From assembly GCA_943736015.1 (NCBI GenBank), contig OX031068.1:33414296-33478295 (forward strand): a DNA stretch of 64,000 bases, given 5' to 3'. The stretch is from Tridacna crocea. Lineage: Eukaryota; Mollusca; Bivalvia; Cardiida; Cardiidae. A program made the position numbers and the translations under genes. The notes below the pieces were generated by a model. The model ran no database searches. It had not been told where the DNA came from and saw nothing but the letters and a program-made list of their open reading frames with translations. Below, in pieces: positions 24,001 to 34,645 of this stretch; positions within the stretch are counted from its first letter, which is position 1, and the number at the start of each line of letters is the position of its first letter.

Positions 24001-27000
24001 TTTGTGGAAAAACAAGAAAATGCTAAATACTCACATTTTTTCCTGTTCTCACTCTCTTTTCAAAAGCTATCTTGCTTAGTGTTAGTAAAAGTCATGATTG
24101 TGTGGTAAAGGGTTAATGCTTTACTAGATGATAGACTTATCCAAAATGAAAGCTTTTGCAGACAATATTTGGCTGAAATAGCTGAATTTCTCTGAACTGT
24201 GGAAGGACTTTTGAAGAGTTTGCAGGCCAAGGAGAAACTGCTGATTACTAGGCTTTTCGCTTAACGGGCATTTGCCTGTTGTTACCACAATGTTTTCCAC
24301 CCTTCCTAAACCAAATTTCAATTTTTCAGTCACAATTATTTTTTCGTCTGCAAATGCTTTCAATTTGGGCTAGTCTATAATTTTGTTGTTTTGTATAGAG
24401 TTGAAGAAGTGGTTAATGTTACTGACATTTTCAGCCACCAGAATTCCCTAATTTCTATCATCCAAGAATGTTCTGACTCAATTTTGAATACAGCACATTA
24501 TGATATATGCAGTAAGCCCAAAAATAAGACTGCGCTATTTAAAATATTTCCAAATGAATCACATTAAAAAGTTTATGTACATATAAAGATCTATAATTTT
24601 GTTCAAGAAGTTGTATTGTAAAGTGTATAAAGGGTACACGAGGAAAGTCTTTGATAACTTTTTGAAAGATATGCTGATACACATTCTTACACTGGTATAG
24701 GTCTGTTGGACTTGAATATAGCACAGGACTTTGTGTAACCCTTTACCAAATATCCCAAGTTTTAATGATCCTATAAAAGATGATTATTGAAAACATTGTG
24801 TGAAAAGGAGAAAATGCTGGTAACCAGCATTTTCTCCTTTTCCCACAATGTTTTCTAAAGGTGTCTTTCTCGAGGTCATCAAAAGTAGAGATTGTGTGGT
24901 AATGGGTTTATCTAGGACTTGAGTTTATTACTCTTGCTAGTTGGGAATGTTATAGTAATATGTTACAGTTATAGTATAACTGAAATCAGAAACTTTTTTG
25001 CTGTAACTTGCAGTGTATAATGTATTTCTGATGAATATTACTGTGGATTATTAAGTTTATCTTTTTTATTACAAAAAATGCCAAAACGTATTGTTTCATT
25101 CAAACCTGGATCACAAATGCATGTATACAAAGGGGATGCATCATTTAAAACCATTGATTCGAAACGGGATAGTAAAAAAGCACAACCAACTGCAGGTAAA
25201 GTTCTTAGCCTTTCTTACCCACAATGCACTGGAACCGACTTAGTTGTTTTTGTAGATAGCATTGATCAAGATCCGACTGCACAGTAGGTACAGTCTGATT
25301 TTTGAACTACACTGTCCCTTACCATGTCAAATATTCTAATGAAAACAGTATTAAAATAGCTATACTTCATGCTATTTTTCCTTCTTAAAGTTATTACTTA
25401 AGTGCTTTGAAGATTAATTATTTTAGTGAGTGAAAAAAAAATAATCTAGACTTTGAGTCAGGAAAAACAATATTCAAGTAACTGATGTTTCAAGTCTGCT
25501 ATTGGCAGGAATTTATCGAATTAAAGGAAAGTGTAGAGATTCAAGATTAGACTGCATTTTTTGTGTAGATTACCAAAACTTGATCAACACTGGCAGCAAA
25601 AGCCACTATGATTGCAAAAGATTTAATTTTTCTTGAAAAAATTTCTTTGTAGTTTAACTCTTTACCAAACGACAAAATTCTAGATTTGTCCAAATTGAAA
25701 GCATTTACAGACAACAAAATAAAAGTGACTGAAAATTTGAAAATGTTTTGGGAAGGGAAGAGAACATTGTGGGAAAAGGAGAAAATGCTGGTTACCAGCA
25801 TTTTCTCCTTTTCCTACAATGCTTTAAAAAGTTATCATTGTGTTGTAAAGGGTTAATATGATATATCCTTTTCCCTCAGTGTTTTCAGAATGCTTCTTTC
25901 ATAGGGTCCTTAAAAGTCTGGATAGCGTGGTAAAGACTTAATTCTTTACCAAACTACAAATTTTTGGATTGGACCAAATTCAAAGCAGATGTAGAACATA
26001 TAAAATCTTCTTTGTTAATATGATGATTTCTGATCCTGAAAGGGTAGGAAATTTTGTGGGAAAAGGAGAAAATGCTGTTTACCAGCATTTTCTCCTTTTC
26101 CCCACAATGTTTTCTTTCTCAGGGTTGTTAAAAGTCAGAATTGTGTGGTTAAGAGTTAAGTAAAATTAATACTTGAAACAGACTAACAAATTGATATGAG
26201 CTAGGCTCATACCCAATGACTTATACTATAAGAGAGTGCCAAACGGTAATTTTATCTTTATTTTCTCCATCCCATGTTCACAGCCCACTTCTAAATCTTG
26301 TGTGTGCTGGGTTTCAGAGGTATCATGCAAGGGCTCTGATGTGTAATGCCTATGGACAGCCAACTGCCTCTAGTGGTGATAGAACCCAAGTCTACTAGAT
26401 AATGAATCCTACACCCTAGGCACTGAGCTGTCCTCGTTAAGCTAGGTGCACTTTATTTTGTAGACTACAATCATTGCAACTGTTTTATGTTATGAAATGC
26501 AGTACGCATGGGTTAACAAGGATGGATTGAGTGATACAAGTACTCCCTATCAATACAAAGCAACAATAATATATTAAGTCTTTACCACACAGCAGTGTTT
26601 TAGACTGATAGAATTGAAAGCATTTACAGACAATAAATTATATGTGGCTCAAATGATTTGATTTGGTTTTGAATGGATAGAAAACACTGTGGGAAAGGGA
26701 GAAAATGCTGGTTACCAGCATTTTCTCTTTTTCCTACAGTGTTCTCAAAAGCTTCATTTCAAAGGTTCTTTAAAAGTTGGGGTTGTGTGATAAACAGTTA
26801 AGCATTTTTGTTTATTGTCTTTATATTCAGAGTTAGGAGGTCATATGGTATCATCAAAAGCAGGAGATTTTCAAGAAGAACATGAGCGGGAACTTCAGAT
26901 TGCCGTAGATGAGGCTGAAGAACGAGCAACACGAGAACTGAGAGCGGCTCTAAAACGTCTAAGTCAAGACAAAGAGGAGGAAAAATCAAAAGCACTTCGG

Positions 27001-30000
27001 AATCAGAAAGAGGTTGGTGATGATGAATTTGCCTTTATTTATCGTCGCCACCGGTTGCCCATATGGGCGACGCCATAGGTGTAACTTCTATTACGCACAC
27101 TACACACGTGCGTAATGTAAAAAAATCGAGAATAGGTCCTATGTTGCCTCTTTTCGCATATTCAACAGTTTGGACGTATTCTAAAACAACCAAGATCAGA
27201 CTTATCTTGATTTTGCGGCTCCGATTCCATTTGGCGGCTTCCGAATTGCTCTTGTCACCTGCCTCAAAAATGGCCAACTTCGGCGTGCGTATAAATTATT
27301 TTTTCCTGGTTACGCCTATGGGCGACGCCCCCCTGAAGGCTGTTAGTATTAAGTTTTGCCTGGTTCTTTAACATCCTAGGTGTATAGCACTGTCACACAG
27401 GACCTCGGTTTAATGTCTCATCCAAAAGACTATCAGTAATTTTAGATGGCCAGCTGTGGGGATCAAACCCACACCCTCATGATCACGAGTCTAACGCTCT
27501 ACCAACTGAGCTATGCCAGCTGGTCAAAAAAGACCAAAAGAGGTTACTATAGAGGTAGGTTAAATCTTTCTAGTCTAATAAATAGAGTGGCACTTTGGCA
27601 AAAAGGGGTTTAGTACATATCCGTGATCTGTCTACCAAGTGGGTCATCTCATAATTATGGCTCCATAGCATATATGACATGAAGTCACTCGAAAAGGCAC
27701 AAACTGGACAATCCGTGCATCAATAAGATGAAAAACAGATCAAAGATAGTTCTGGTCAGTCCAAGATGACAGTTCAAAAGTTATTGTATAGTGAGGTAGA
27801 ATGATCACTTTTCATACAGAAAATATCATAAAAGCAAAAAGTGTCAACCCTGGTCAGCCTGCGCGGATTGCGCAGTCTGACCAGGGTCAACACTTTTCGT
27901 ATTTCACGGAAGATCCCTCTTTGCTTGACGGGTCACCTATGTTTTGTATAACAACCCACTGAATCATTTGTAGATTAGTCCTTTGACATGCAGAAAATTG
28001 ACCAACAGCAAGGTTTTGACACAGGTCAGCCTTTGCAGACGACGCAGGCTGACAGGGCTTGATACTTTTTGCAGAAGTATAAACCCAGCTTTTCACAGTG
28101 AATTATGCATATGTGACCCGTCAAGCGAAAAGAGAAAATCTGGAAATTATGCTCATCGATTGAAAACAGACCAAAGATGAGTGTAAGTCAGTTTAAGTTG
28201 ATAGTTCAAAACTGATTGTATAATATGGTGGGATGACCACTTTTCATACAGAAAATATCATAAAAGCAAAAAGTGTCAATCTGGGACTCAACCCTGATCA
28301 GCCTGCGCATTTTATGCAGGCTGACCAGGGTTGACACTTTTCACAGTTCCCAGAAGGTCGCTTTTTGCGTGACGGGTCACATATTTATTAATTTGTAGGT
28401 AGTCAGAGGAAATGTTTAGATGGATTAAAAATTTCCCAAAAGATTTTAATATCAGATGTAACCCTGCAGCCTCATGATTTTTATGAATTATATGAATCAA
28501 GCCAAATAATTTTAAAGATGCAACTTTACTAGGTTTCATCCGTTTTCTTAACCCTTTACCACACAATGATGACTTTTAACACCCTTGAGGAAGAAGCCTT
28601 TTGAAAACACTATGTTAGTAACCAGCATTTTCTCCTTTTCCCACAGTATTCTCTACAGAGTCACTATCAGGGTCAAATTTCACTGTTTGAATCACATTTA
28701 AATTGTTGTCTGCAAATGCTTTCAATTTGGACAAGATCAAAATTTCATCTTTATGTTATGAAACTATAAACATTCTTGTATCTTCATGCCAAACGTTACC
28801 CCTGATGATTGCAGGATCACACAGATTACAACAGATAGCAAATACATTTCATTCTCAATAGGCTATGAAAGGCATTAATTGTTGTCTAAATAAAAGTTTG
28901 TCTTCTGATGGCAGATTAGTTAACTCTTTACCAAACGACAAATCTATAGACTGGTCCAAATTGAAAGCATTTGCAGACAACAAAATAAATGTAACTGAAG
29001 AATCAAAATTTGATTTGGGAAGGGTAGAAAACATTGTGGGAAAAGGAGAAAATGCTGGTTACCAGCATTTTCTCCTTTTCCTACAATGTTTTCAGAAGTT
29101 GCCATTGTGTGATGAAGGGTTAATATAATATATTTCTTCATATGAAATTTCATATTCATTTCATTAAATAAGCCTTACATAGAAAAATACTCAACTCTTT
29201 CAGTGCTGTATTAACTCTGATTGTATAGATGACACAAGTGGATGGCATAGATAAAAGATCTGATTGCACATTCTGTGCAGTCTGATCTTGATCTTTGCCA
29301 TTTACAAAAGTCAATGGATTCACTTATGGTACCGAAAAGCTTAAAATGATATTCTCCTGTATTTCACAGTATTATGAAAAACTTGCACGAAGGGTCGAAG
29401 AGCAACGAAACAGGGCCGAGGCAGAAAGAGAACGAGAACTAACGAAGAAACACATTCGAGAAAAAGAAGACGCTTTACAAAAACAGTGGCACGAATGTGA
29501 AAAATTAAAAGAAGAAGCCATCGCTGTTGCGTGTGAAGAGCTTGCCAGAAAACTCCGATATGAATTTGCCATCGAGAAAGACAAGGCAGTAGCTGAAGCT
29601 TTAAGAATTGCAAAGGTATGTTGGAGATCTCAGAGTATGATGCAACTTAACCCTTAATCCTTTCCCAAACAAGCCCTTGTTTTTACGTGTCTGCAGTACT
29701 ACTCTTTGAAAACACTGTGGGAAAAGAAGAAATTGCTCATAACGACCAATTTCTCCTTTTCCCACAGTGTTTTCTACCTATTTGAAAAACATTCTGCCAT
29801 TTTTATCAAATTTGAAATTGTTGTCTGCAAACTCTGTGAGTTTGGAAGAGTCTAAAGTTTGTTGTTTGGGAAAGGGTTAACCAAATGACAAAACTTTAGA
29901 CTTGTCAGAATCTAAAGCAGTTGCAGAAGACAAAATAAACGCAATTCAAAAATTGAAATCAGTTTCCAACTGGGTAGAAAACATTGTTGGAAAAGGAGAA

Positions 30001-33000
30001 AATGCTGGTTACCCGCATTTTCTCCTTTTCCCACAATGTTTTCTATCTCAGGGTCGTAAAAACCCTGTTGTTTGGTAAAGGGTTAATTAACTCTTTACCC
30101 TTTTCTTGTACTCTTTACCCTTTTCCTTGTGATCAAATATAAACTTCCATATTTTTGTCTTGTTTTGTGAAGTTTTGAAGTCAAATTCTTACATGACACA
30201 TCAATTCAGCTCTATAAACACAGAGCAATGAAAGCGTGGTAAAATCTATATTATTCTACTTCGGGTGAAATCATTCTGTATAGTGATGTCATTCTGTATA
30301 AAGTAAGTGAGTTATATCAATGGAATATAATCTGCATCTTGTGGATTGTTTGTTTTGCCTCATAACTCACAACTGTGGTTTATTTAATAATGATTAACTC
30401 TTTACCAAATAACATAATTTTAGACTATTCCAAATTGGAAGCACTTGCAGACAACAAAACTAATCTGACTTATAAACAGAAGTTTTTGTTTGGAAGGGAA
30501 GAAAACATTGTGGGAAATGGAGAAAATGCTGGTTACCAGCATTTTCTCCTTTTTTCTACAATGTTTTTAGAGGAATTTTTTCTCAGGGTCCTGAAAACCA
30601 GGGATTGTTAGGAGAAGGGGTAACCATGATAAAAAAAGAATATTTCTTGAATAAATCTTAGATTTATTTTTTCAACAGGAAAAATACCTCATCAGAGAGA
30701 AAAACACAATCGAAAAGACAAGGCGAGAATGTGCGGAGGAAGCAAGAAAAGAGGCTGAGCGTGTGAGAAAACTACATGAGGAAGAAATAGACAGGTTGAA
30801 CCAAAGGTATGATAGACACGGTCACTATGACCAGCACTCTGGGAGAAGGGGATTTGATAAATCTCCTTGATACAGTGCTCTGAGCACATCATCACATAAC
30901 TATGAAAGTATAAAACACTATTTTGTCTAATTTAACAAGAGATAAAGTCATGAGGTTGAATGGTGCTTTAACATGCAGAAAATTTCAAAATTTCACAAGT
31001 TGGTTTATGAGTTAACCCTTTACCACACAATCCCGACTTTTAACACCTCTGTGAAAGAAGCTTTTTGAAAACATTATGGGAAAAGGAAAAAATGCTGGTA
31101 ACCAGCATTTTCTCCTTTGCTCTCAATGTTTTCTTTCCTTCCTAAAACAGATGTCACTTCTTTAGTCACATTTATTTCATGTCTTCAAATACTTCCAGTT
31201 TGGACTAGTCCAAAATTTTGTTGTTGGTAAAGAGTTAAATATTTGAATTGTGTTTTATGCTATCTTTTCACATAACTATCCTTGTTTTCAGTGTAATATA
31301 CCCATTTTATGAATTTTCTTATCTTATACATGTTTGATATCACTTTAGTGTGACGTCATTTTTGACGTCATTCTGTACGTATTACATAGAAGTGCATTGG
31401 TCCTATGGATATTACCATGGGTCTATTTATGAATTTTTTTTACATCATCTAATCTATATTTTGTGAAATGTAGTTATATGATAAAAAGAATCTGACATTC
31501 GTGGACGTTTGAGATAAAATTTTATTAAACTTGTCAAGGAAAAATGTTATTAAGCTCGCCAAAGGCTCGCTTAATAAATTTCCCTTGACTTGTTAAATAA
31601 AATATTATCTCAAAAGCCCACTCATGTCAGGTCCTATATGTCACAATCCATAAATTCTATAAGGTCCAATCATGAAGTGTTTACCAGAGAACAAGACTTT
31701 AGATTTGTAGACAAGTCCAGTTCAAAAGCATTTGCATGTGACCTAGAAAAATATGGCTAAAACTCTGAAATTTGTCTTAAAAACAGTCCAAAAGAAGAGA
31801 AAATGCTAGCTACAAAATTGTTTCTCCTTTTCCTACTATTTTTCAAAAGCCTTCTTTTTCATGGTCATATAACATTCTATAAATACTCATCTATCTAATT
31901 TGGGCATCCTGGGTACAGAACCGAACCACTTTTCTATGCGACAACTGTTACTTTGAATTTCAAACTAAAATGAATGTTTACTCAATAAAATGCTACCTCG
32001 TGCAATTCACTCAGCTATGATCAGCAGTTTAGAGAAATCTGGAGCTAAAGCAGGTCTCATTTCTCCTCAAATGTATTGATAAAAGCTATTTTCCACGGTG
32101 CTACTTTATAGAGCGTAATATTACACTCTGTCTGCTTTCAGGGCTAGTGATGCATCATATAAGACAGTCGAATCTTCACATATTTACAATATACATATTG
32201 ATGTAGCTTAAATGATGTGTTTAGGCTATGAAAGAGTAGAAAACTTTGTGGAAAAAGAAAAATATGCTGGTTACCAGCATTTTCTTCTTTTCCCACAATG
32301 TTTTCAAAAAGTTGTTTTCCTTTGAAGTCGTGAAAAGTTGGGATTATGCCGTAAAGAGTTGAAATTTGAACATGTAAAAATAATGTTCAACTTTGCATGC
32401 TTGTAGATATGAGTTGCTGGAGAAGAAATGGCTTCGGGAGATAGAGCACAGAATGAATGTTGAACAAGATTTCAGGGTACGTAAGATTAATTCATCTCTT
32501 TACGAGATGGCAAAATTGTAAAAACATGTATGTCTAAATTGAAGGCAATGGCAGAAGCTGCTCACAATGTGGAAATTGTTCTTGAGATCAGAATGAATCC
32601 TACGGCAATGACTATCATTGTTGTCACATGGTTGTGAGGTAGAGCATCGGCCTTTTCACCATATGGTCCAGAGTTTGATACTCGGGAGGGGGTTTCAACT
32701 TAAGATCGTTCATTGGCCCACACATTCAGCACAAGTACTGGTGTAGTTCCCTTGAAGAAGAATCAAGGGCAGTTTTACTTTAAGCTATTAGAACTTGTTT
32801 CTAAATCAGTGTAAAAAATATAGGGGATCTTACATGACTCAATCAATTAAATCCTCAGATTGTTGCTTGTATGGTGTTTAATGCCATTTTCAACATCATT
32901 TCAGTTATATCATGGCAACAGTGCACTTATCCATGCTTTCCTGAAGTCTCCTCTACCAGTGCTTCGCACAATTTTCTTTCCAAACCGCTGGGTGCTTTCC

Positions 33001-34430
33001 CACATAAGCATCATTGAAACAATGGTCAGTGGAGGGAGAGGAATGGATCCTGTTGCAAGGACTATCATCAATCCTTGGAAGGAAAGTTGCTGAGCTGGGG
33101 ATCTAATCAGCCACCTCCTGTTTTTAATTCCTGTATGCTGCAGACTGAGCCACAGAGGCTCGGCTTACCTACAGATACAAGCTGATGTAAAGTAACAAAA
33201 ATGGGCCACTCTCTCTGAAAAGGAGGCATAATGCATCTGCGAAAAGTATCGACCCATGTCAGCCTGCACAGTCCGCCCAGGCTGACCTGGCCCAAAACTT
33301 TTTGCTACTGGTCAAATTTCTGTATGTCAAAGGATCAGTCTACCTCGTGATTAAGTTATTTGTAAAAAGAGTGGCTATTAAGGATAAAACATGGATGTGA
33401 TTGCTTCCTTGGTACCATAGATCACATAGATACTCATAGATCCTTCTCCTCAGATTGTGGCTTAAATATAATTATACCGACATCAAAGCCCCAAATAAGA
33501 GGGACTGATCATATTCTAAATTCATTCTTTCTCTTCCAAACCCTATGGTGTGGGTACTCCTTAGAATCGTCTCGATGAGACGATTTTAAGGAGTACCCAT
33601 AACATAGGGTTTAGTGGAGAATAATCAAAATCTTTTTTTTTTTGACATCAAAATCACTCACTCTATCTGGAGCTCTGCTGACAGTGTATTGTTATGCAGT
33701 TTGATGAAACTTCTTTACAGACTTGATGCATGTTTACCTTTATTGTAATCGCCTACACAAACATTGTGTGCACACAGTTTAGTGAACAACAGCCACCTAC
33801 TAAATTGGCAGATTTCTAGTCTGATAAGCAATTAACCCATTACAGGCTGAATCAGCCCTAGAGAAACTGAAAATCTAGAAGAAAGACCCAAATGAATGCA
33901 ACATCAAAGCCAATTTTGTCCAGAATACCTAATCAATGCAGTGTTGGTCAAAGATCAGACTGCATGTTGCTAAAGCAACAATAGTTGTGGAAGGGGCTTT
34001 AACCATTTACCAAACAATGAAATTTAAGGCTTACCGGAATTGAAAGTATTCATGAAAGAGAAACTAAATATGGTCCAAACAATATGATTGGTTTTTGAAA
34101 GGATAGGGAACATTGTGTGAAAAGGAGGAAATGCTGGTTACCAGCATTTTCTCCTTTTCCCACAGTGCTTTCAAAAGCCTCCTTTCTCAGGGTCGTTAAT
34201 ACTTAGGATTGTCTGGTAAAGAGTTAAGGGACTAGAGTATAAGAGCAATTTATTTACGTCCGTATTTGCAGGAACTACAAGATGATTATAGACGATTCAT
34301 GGATTACACGGATGGCATGTTCCACTCTGATTATCTGATGCAACTACGTCACATGGGCCAAAAACTTGCGGAAAAGCAGCTCGGCACTGTGTCATATGAT
34401 GATATCGAGAAAGAATACGATGTGACATAG
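20740..34430 (+). CDS. Coiled-coil protein gene (C6orf163-like?), alternative first exons
   Basis: Common exons are 26831-27012, 29370-29615, 30679-30806, 32407-32476 and 34272-34430, and all join in frame. With the 25078 start the CDS is 903 nt (300 residues). The core is a long, highly charged coiled coil rich in Glu, Lys, Arg, Ala and Gln (e.g. EEHERELQIAVDEAEERAT). It ends in a conserved-looking tail, ELQDDYRRFMDYTDGMFHSD then YLMQLRHMGQKLAE, and TAG at 34428-34430. Length, coiled-coil content and the Tyr-rich tail weakly resemble vertebrate C6orf163, whose function is not established. That assignment is inference at about 0.35. I see no transmembrane segment or catalytic motif. Confidence 0.82.
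21118..21192. repeat. 75-bp near-perfect palindrome
   Basis: 36-bp arms with one mismatch around TTA. It lies 86 bp after the donor of alternative exon a. Confidence 0.9.
21462..21669. repeat. G/C-run MITE with possible 5-bp target duplication
   Basis: Ends CAGCGACGTAGGAAGGA and TCCTTCCTACGGGCCTG are inverted. GTAAG flanks it at 21457-21461 and 21670-21674. The interior holds a long G-run (about 21490-21514) and a facing G15/C17 pair at 21603-21640. Confidence 0.65.
21888..22117. repeat. Family A MITE
   Basis: Complete, between TTAAs at 21888-21891 and 22114-22117. The hairpin is nearly perfect. Confidence 0.88.
23104..23328. repeat. Family A MITE
   Basis: Complete copy upstream of alternative exon b. 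The hairpin tip is shortened (AAAATGTAACCAGCATTTT). Confidence 0.85.
23494..23605 (+). CDS. Candidate alternative first exon b
   Basis: ATG at 23494 opens a 37-codon frame (MTYSGSSKRSQNPYETLERM and on) ending at the consensus donor G|GTAAGT (23606), phase 1. The sequence is non-repetitive, unlike the MITEs on either side (23104-23328 and 23697 on). Joined to 26831 it gives a 37-residue alternative N-terminus. It is too short to recognise by family. Confidence 0.5.
23697..24116. repeat. Degenerate family A copies in tandem
   Basis: Two decayed hairpins (about 23858-23930 and 23993-24066), ending in the intact GTGTGGTAAAGGGTTAA. Confidence 0.55.
24113..24402. repeat. Family A MITE, rearranged
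   Basis: It shares TTAA 24113-24116 with the preceding copy. Both flanks are of the same half-type (AAAGCTTTTGCAGACAA and its inverse), suggesting recombination between inverted copies. Confidence 0.55.
24734..24911. repeat. Family A MITE
   Basis: A compact copy with a perfect inner stem. Both flanks are of the GACCCTGAG-type half. Confidence 0.82.
25078..25195 (+). CDS. Candidate first coding exon c (preferred start)
   Basis: ATG at 25078 starts MPKRIVSFKPGSQMHVYKGD. The frame is open back to a stop at 25018-25020 but contains no good acceptor, so this looks like a genuine 5' exon. The donor is GTAAAG at 25196, phase 1, joining GAG at the 26831 exon. It is nearest to the common exons and was used for the 300-residue model. 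Confidence 0.65.
25654..25856. repeat. Family A MITE between exon c and the first common exon
   Basis: Left half intact; right half shortened after the hairpin. TTAA at both ends. Confidence 0.85.
25939..26159. repeat. Family A MITE
   Basis: Complete. A right-half fragment of another copy (25860-25942) ends in the same TTAA. Confidence 0.85.
26225..26440 (-). mobile_element. Probable SINE in the coiled-coil gene intron
   Basis: Its minus-strand head contains GACAGCTCAGTGCCTAGG and GGGTTCTATCACC. No target duplication was identified. Confidence 0.45.
26574..26801. repeat. Family A MITE 29 bp before a coding exon
   Basis: Its right TTAA (26798-26801) lies 29 bp upstream of the exon at 26831, so the element probably covers or displaces the branch-point region. 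Confidence 0.85.
26831..27012 (+). CDS. Coiled-coil gene, first common exon
   Basis: Acceptor TATTCAG ends at 26830. Sixty full codons follow the split codon and encode the first heptad-rich segment (RATRELRAALKRLSQDKEEE). The donor is GAG|GTTGGT, a weak match to consensus but the only one in phase with the next exon (phase 0). A 280-bp inverted-repeat element starts 40 bp downstream. Confidence 0.85.
27053..27332. repeat. Inverted-repeat element just after a coiled-coil gene exon
   Basis: GGGCGACGCCATAGGTGTAA at the left is mirrored by GTTACGCCTATGGGCGACGC at the right. The spacing is about 280 bp and the element starts 40 bp after the 27012 donor. Confidence 0.6.
27350..27525 (-). mobile_element. 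tRNA-headed SINE in the coiled-coil gene intron
   Basis: On the minus strand the head GCTGGCATAGCTCAGTTGG continues into a D-arm-like segment and B-box-like GGTTTGATCC. A body with GACATTAAACCGAGGTCCTG follows, a motif common in invertebrate SINEs. The anticodon arm does not pair well, so this is not a functional tRNA. Confidence 0.75.
28548..28752. repeat. Family A MITE, left hairpin arm deleted
   Basis: Left end CCCTTTACCACACAATG, then a shortened left arm (AAAACACTATGTTAGTAACC) and a full right arm. Confidence 0.75.
28920..29123. repeat. Family A MITE, representative left half and hairpin
   Basis: TTAACTCTTTACCAAACGAC, then the conserved GTCCAAATTGAAAGCATTTG spacer and a hairpin at about 29027-29093 with a single mismatch. 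Confidence 0.9.
29240..29310. repeat. Family C palindromic repeat (representative)
   Basis: AGATCTGATTGCACATTCTG faces TGCAGTCTGATCTTGATCTT. Similar palindromes lie near 1790, 10295, 21295, 25265, 25545, 33950, 40160, 42855, 44110, 49740, 60705 and 63045. Confidence 0.7.
29370..29615 (+). CDS. Coiled-coil gene exon (82 codons)
   Basis: Exon between TTTCACAG (ends 29369) and donor GTATGT (29616), phase 0 on both sides. It encodes YYEKLARRVEEQRNRAEAER and then continuous charged heptads with one Trp and two Cys. The frame is strongly coding-like and is not repeat-derived. Confidence 0.9.
29654..29880. repeat. Family A MITE, variant inner stem
   Basis: The outer stem is standard but the inner stem is AGAAATTGCTC facing ACCAATTTCTC, intermediate between families A and B. 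It shares TTAA 29877-29880 with the next copy. Confidence 0.82.
29877..30086. repeat. Family A MITE, chained to the previous one
   Basis: It lacks the CTCTTTA part of the left end (TTAACCAAATGAC). Hairpin complete. Confidence 0.82.
30394..30623. repeat. Family A MITE 55 bp before a coding exon
   Basis: Complete except for a decayed right end (GGGGTAACC), upstream of the exon at 30679. Confidence 0.82.
30679..30806 (+). CDS. Coiled-coil gene exon
   Basis: Exon between TTCAACAG (ends 30678) and donor GTATGA (30807). It encodes EKYLIREKNTIEKTRRECAE and ends in phase 2 within an Arg codon (LNQR). Confidence 0.88.
31012..31238. repeat. Family A MITE, reverse orientation
   Basis: Complete between TTAAs at 31012-31015 and 31235-31238. 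Confidence 0.87.
31511..31611. repeat. About 100-bp palindrome in the coiled-coil gene intron
   Basis: GAGATAAAATTTTATTAAAC is mirrored by the TAAATAAAATATTATCTC end. The centre is TAAGCTCGCCAAAGGCTCGCTTA. Confidence 0.8.
32225..32362. repeat. Family A MITE, left end missing
   Basis: Hairpin and right end (GCCGTAAAGAGTTG) remain, 44 bp before the 70-nt coding exon. Confidence 0.7.
32407..32476 (+). CDS. Coiled-coil gene short exon (70 nt)
   Basis: Acceptor TTGTAG ends at 32406 and donor GTACGT follows 32476. It encodes YELLEKKWLREIEHRMNVEQ and restores phase 0. The short exon is flanked by repeats on both sides (hairpin MITE 32225-32362 upstream). Confidence 0.86.
32620..32790 (+). mobile_element. 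Degenerate tRNA-like SINE fragment
   Basis: Plus strand: GTTGTGAGGTAGAGCATCGG followed by GAGTTTGATACTCGGG resembles A and B boxes. The body has CAAGTACTGGTGTAGTTCCC. Confidence 0.35.
32864..33160 (-). mobile_element. Older SINE in the coiled-coil gene intron
   Basis: Body motifs AACCGCTGGGTGCTTTCCC and GGATCCTGTTGCAAGGACTA are shared with the other two older copies. The minus-strand head is degenerate. Confidence 0.6.
33190..33345. repeat. Family F repeat (representative)
   Basis: The core is a small palindrome, GTCAGCCTGC to GCCCAGGCTGACC, followed by CTGTATGTCAAAGGATCAGT. Other copies lie near 27840-28090, 28255-28370, 36355, 38480, 42540, 43570, 47750, 60475 and 61020. Confidence 0.65.
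33538..33612. repeat. Palindromic element, copy 1
   Basis: AAACCCTATG and CATAGGGTTT ends enclose GGGTACTCCTTAGAATCGTC and its inverse. The preceding sequence TCAAAGCCCCAAATAAGAGG is shared with the copy at 37334. Confidence 0.8.
33999..34226. repeat. Family A MITE 45 bp before the terminal coiled-coil exon
   Basis: Complete between TTAAs. The outer stem has GTGTGAAAAGGAGG. Confidence 0.85.
34272..34430 (+). CDS. Coiled-coil gene terminal exon
   Basis: Acceptor TTTGCAG ends at 34271. The 52 residues are less helical and more distinctive than the rest (RRFMDYTDGMFHSDYLMQLR) and end KEYDVT then TAG. A family A MITE begins 23 bp after the stop, so the 3' UTR probably contains or abuts a hairpin element. 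Confidence 0.9.
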   Translation, partial: ELQDDYRRFMDYTDGMFHSDYLMQLRHMGQKLAEKQLGTVSYDDIEKEYDVT

Positions 34431-34453
34431 AATAATGTACAACATGTATACTC

Positions 34454-34645
34454 TTAACCAACGGCCCAGAGCAAGGAGCTAGGCTTTTGAAAACATTGTG
34501 GGAAAAGGAAAAAATGCTGCTAACCAGCATTTTCTCCTTTTCCTACAAAATTTTCCAACCTATTTAGGACAAACCTCAGCACTTTAGATATGTTAATGGT
34601 GTAGATTTGTACAATTCTGCTCTTTTGTCATTTGTTAAAGTGTTC
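34454..34645. repeat. Family A MITE in the probable 3' UTR of the coiled-coil gene
   Basis: The left end has decayed (TTAACCAACGGCCC). The hairpin is complete. It starts 23 bp after the stop codon. Confidence 0.75.

Noticed and set aside
27447-27525. Functional tRNA gene on the minus strand
   Set aside because: A and B boxes are present but the anticodon arm does not pair and a SINE body follows.
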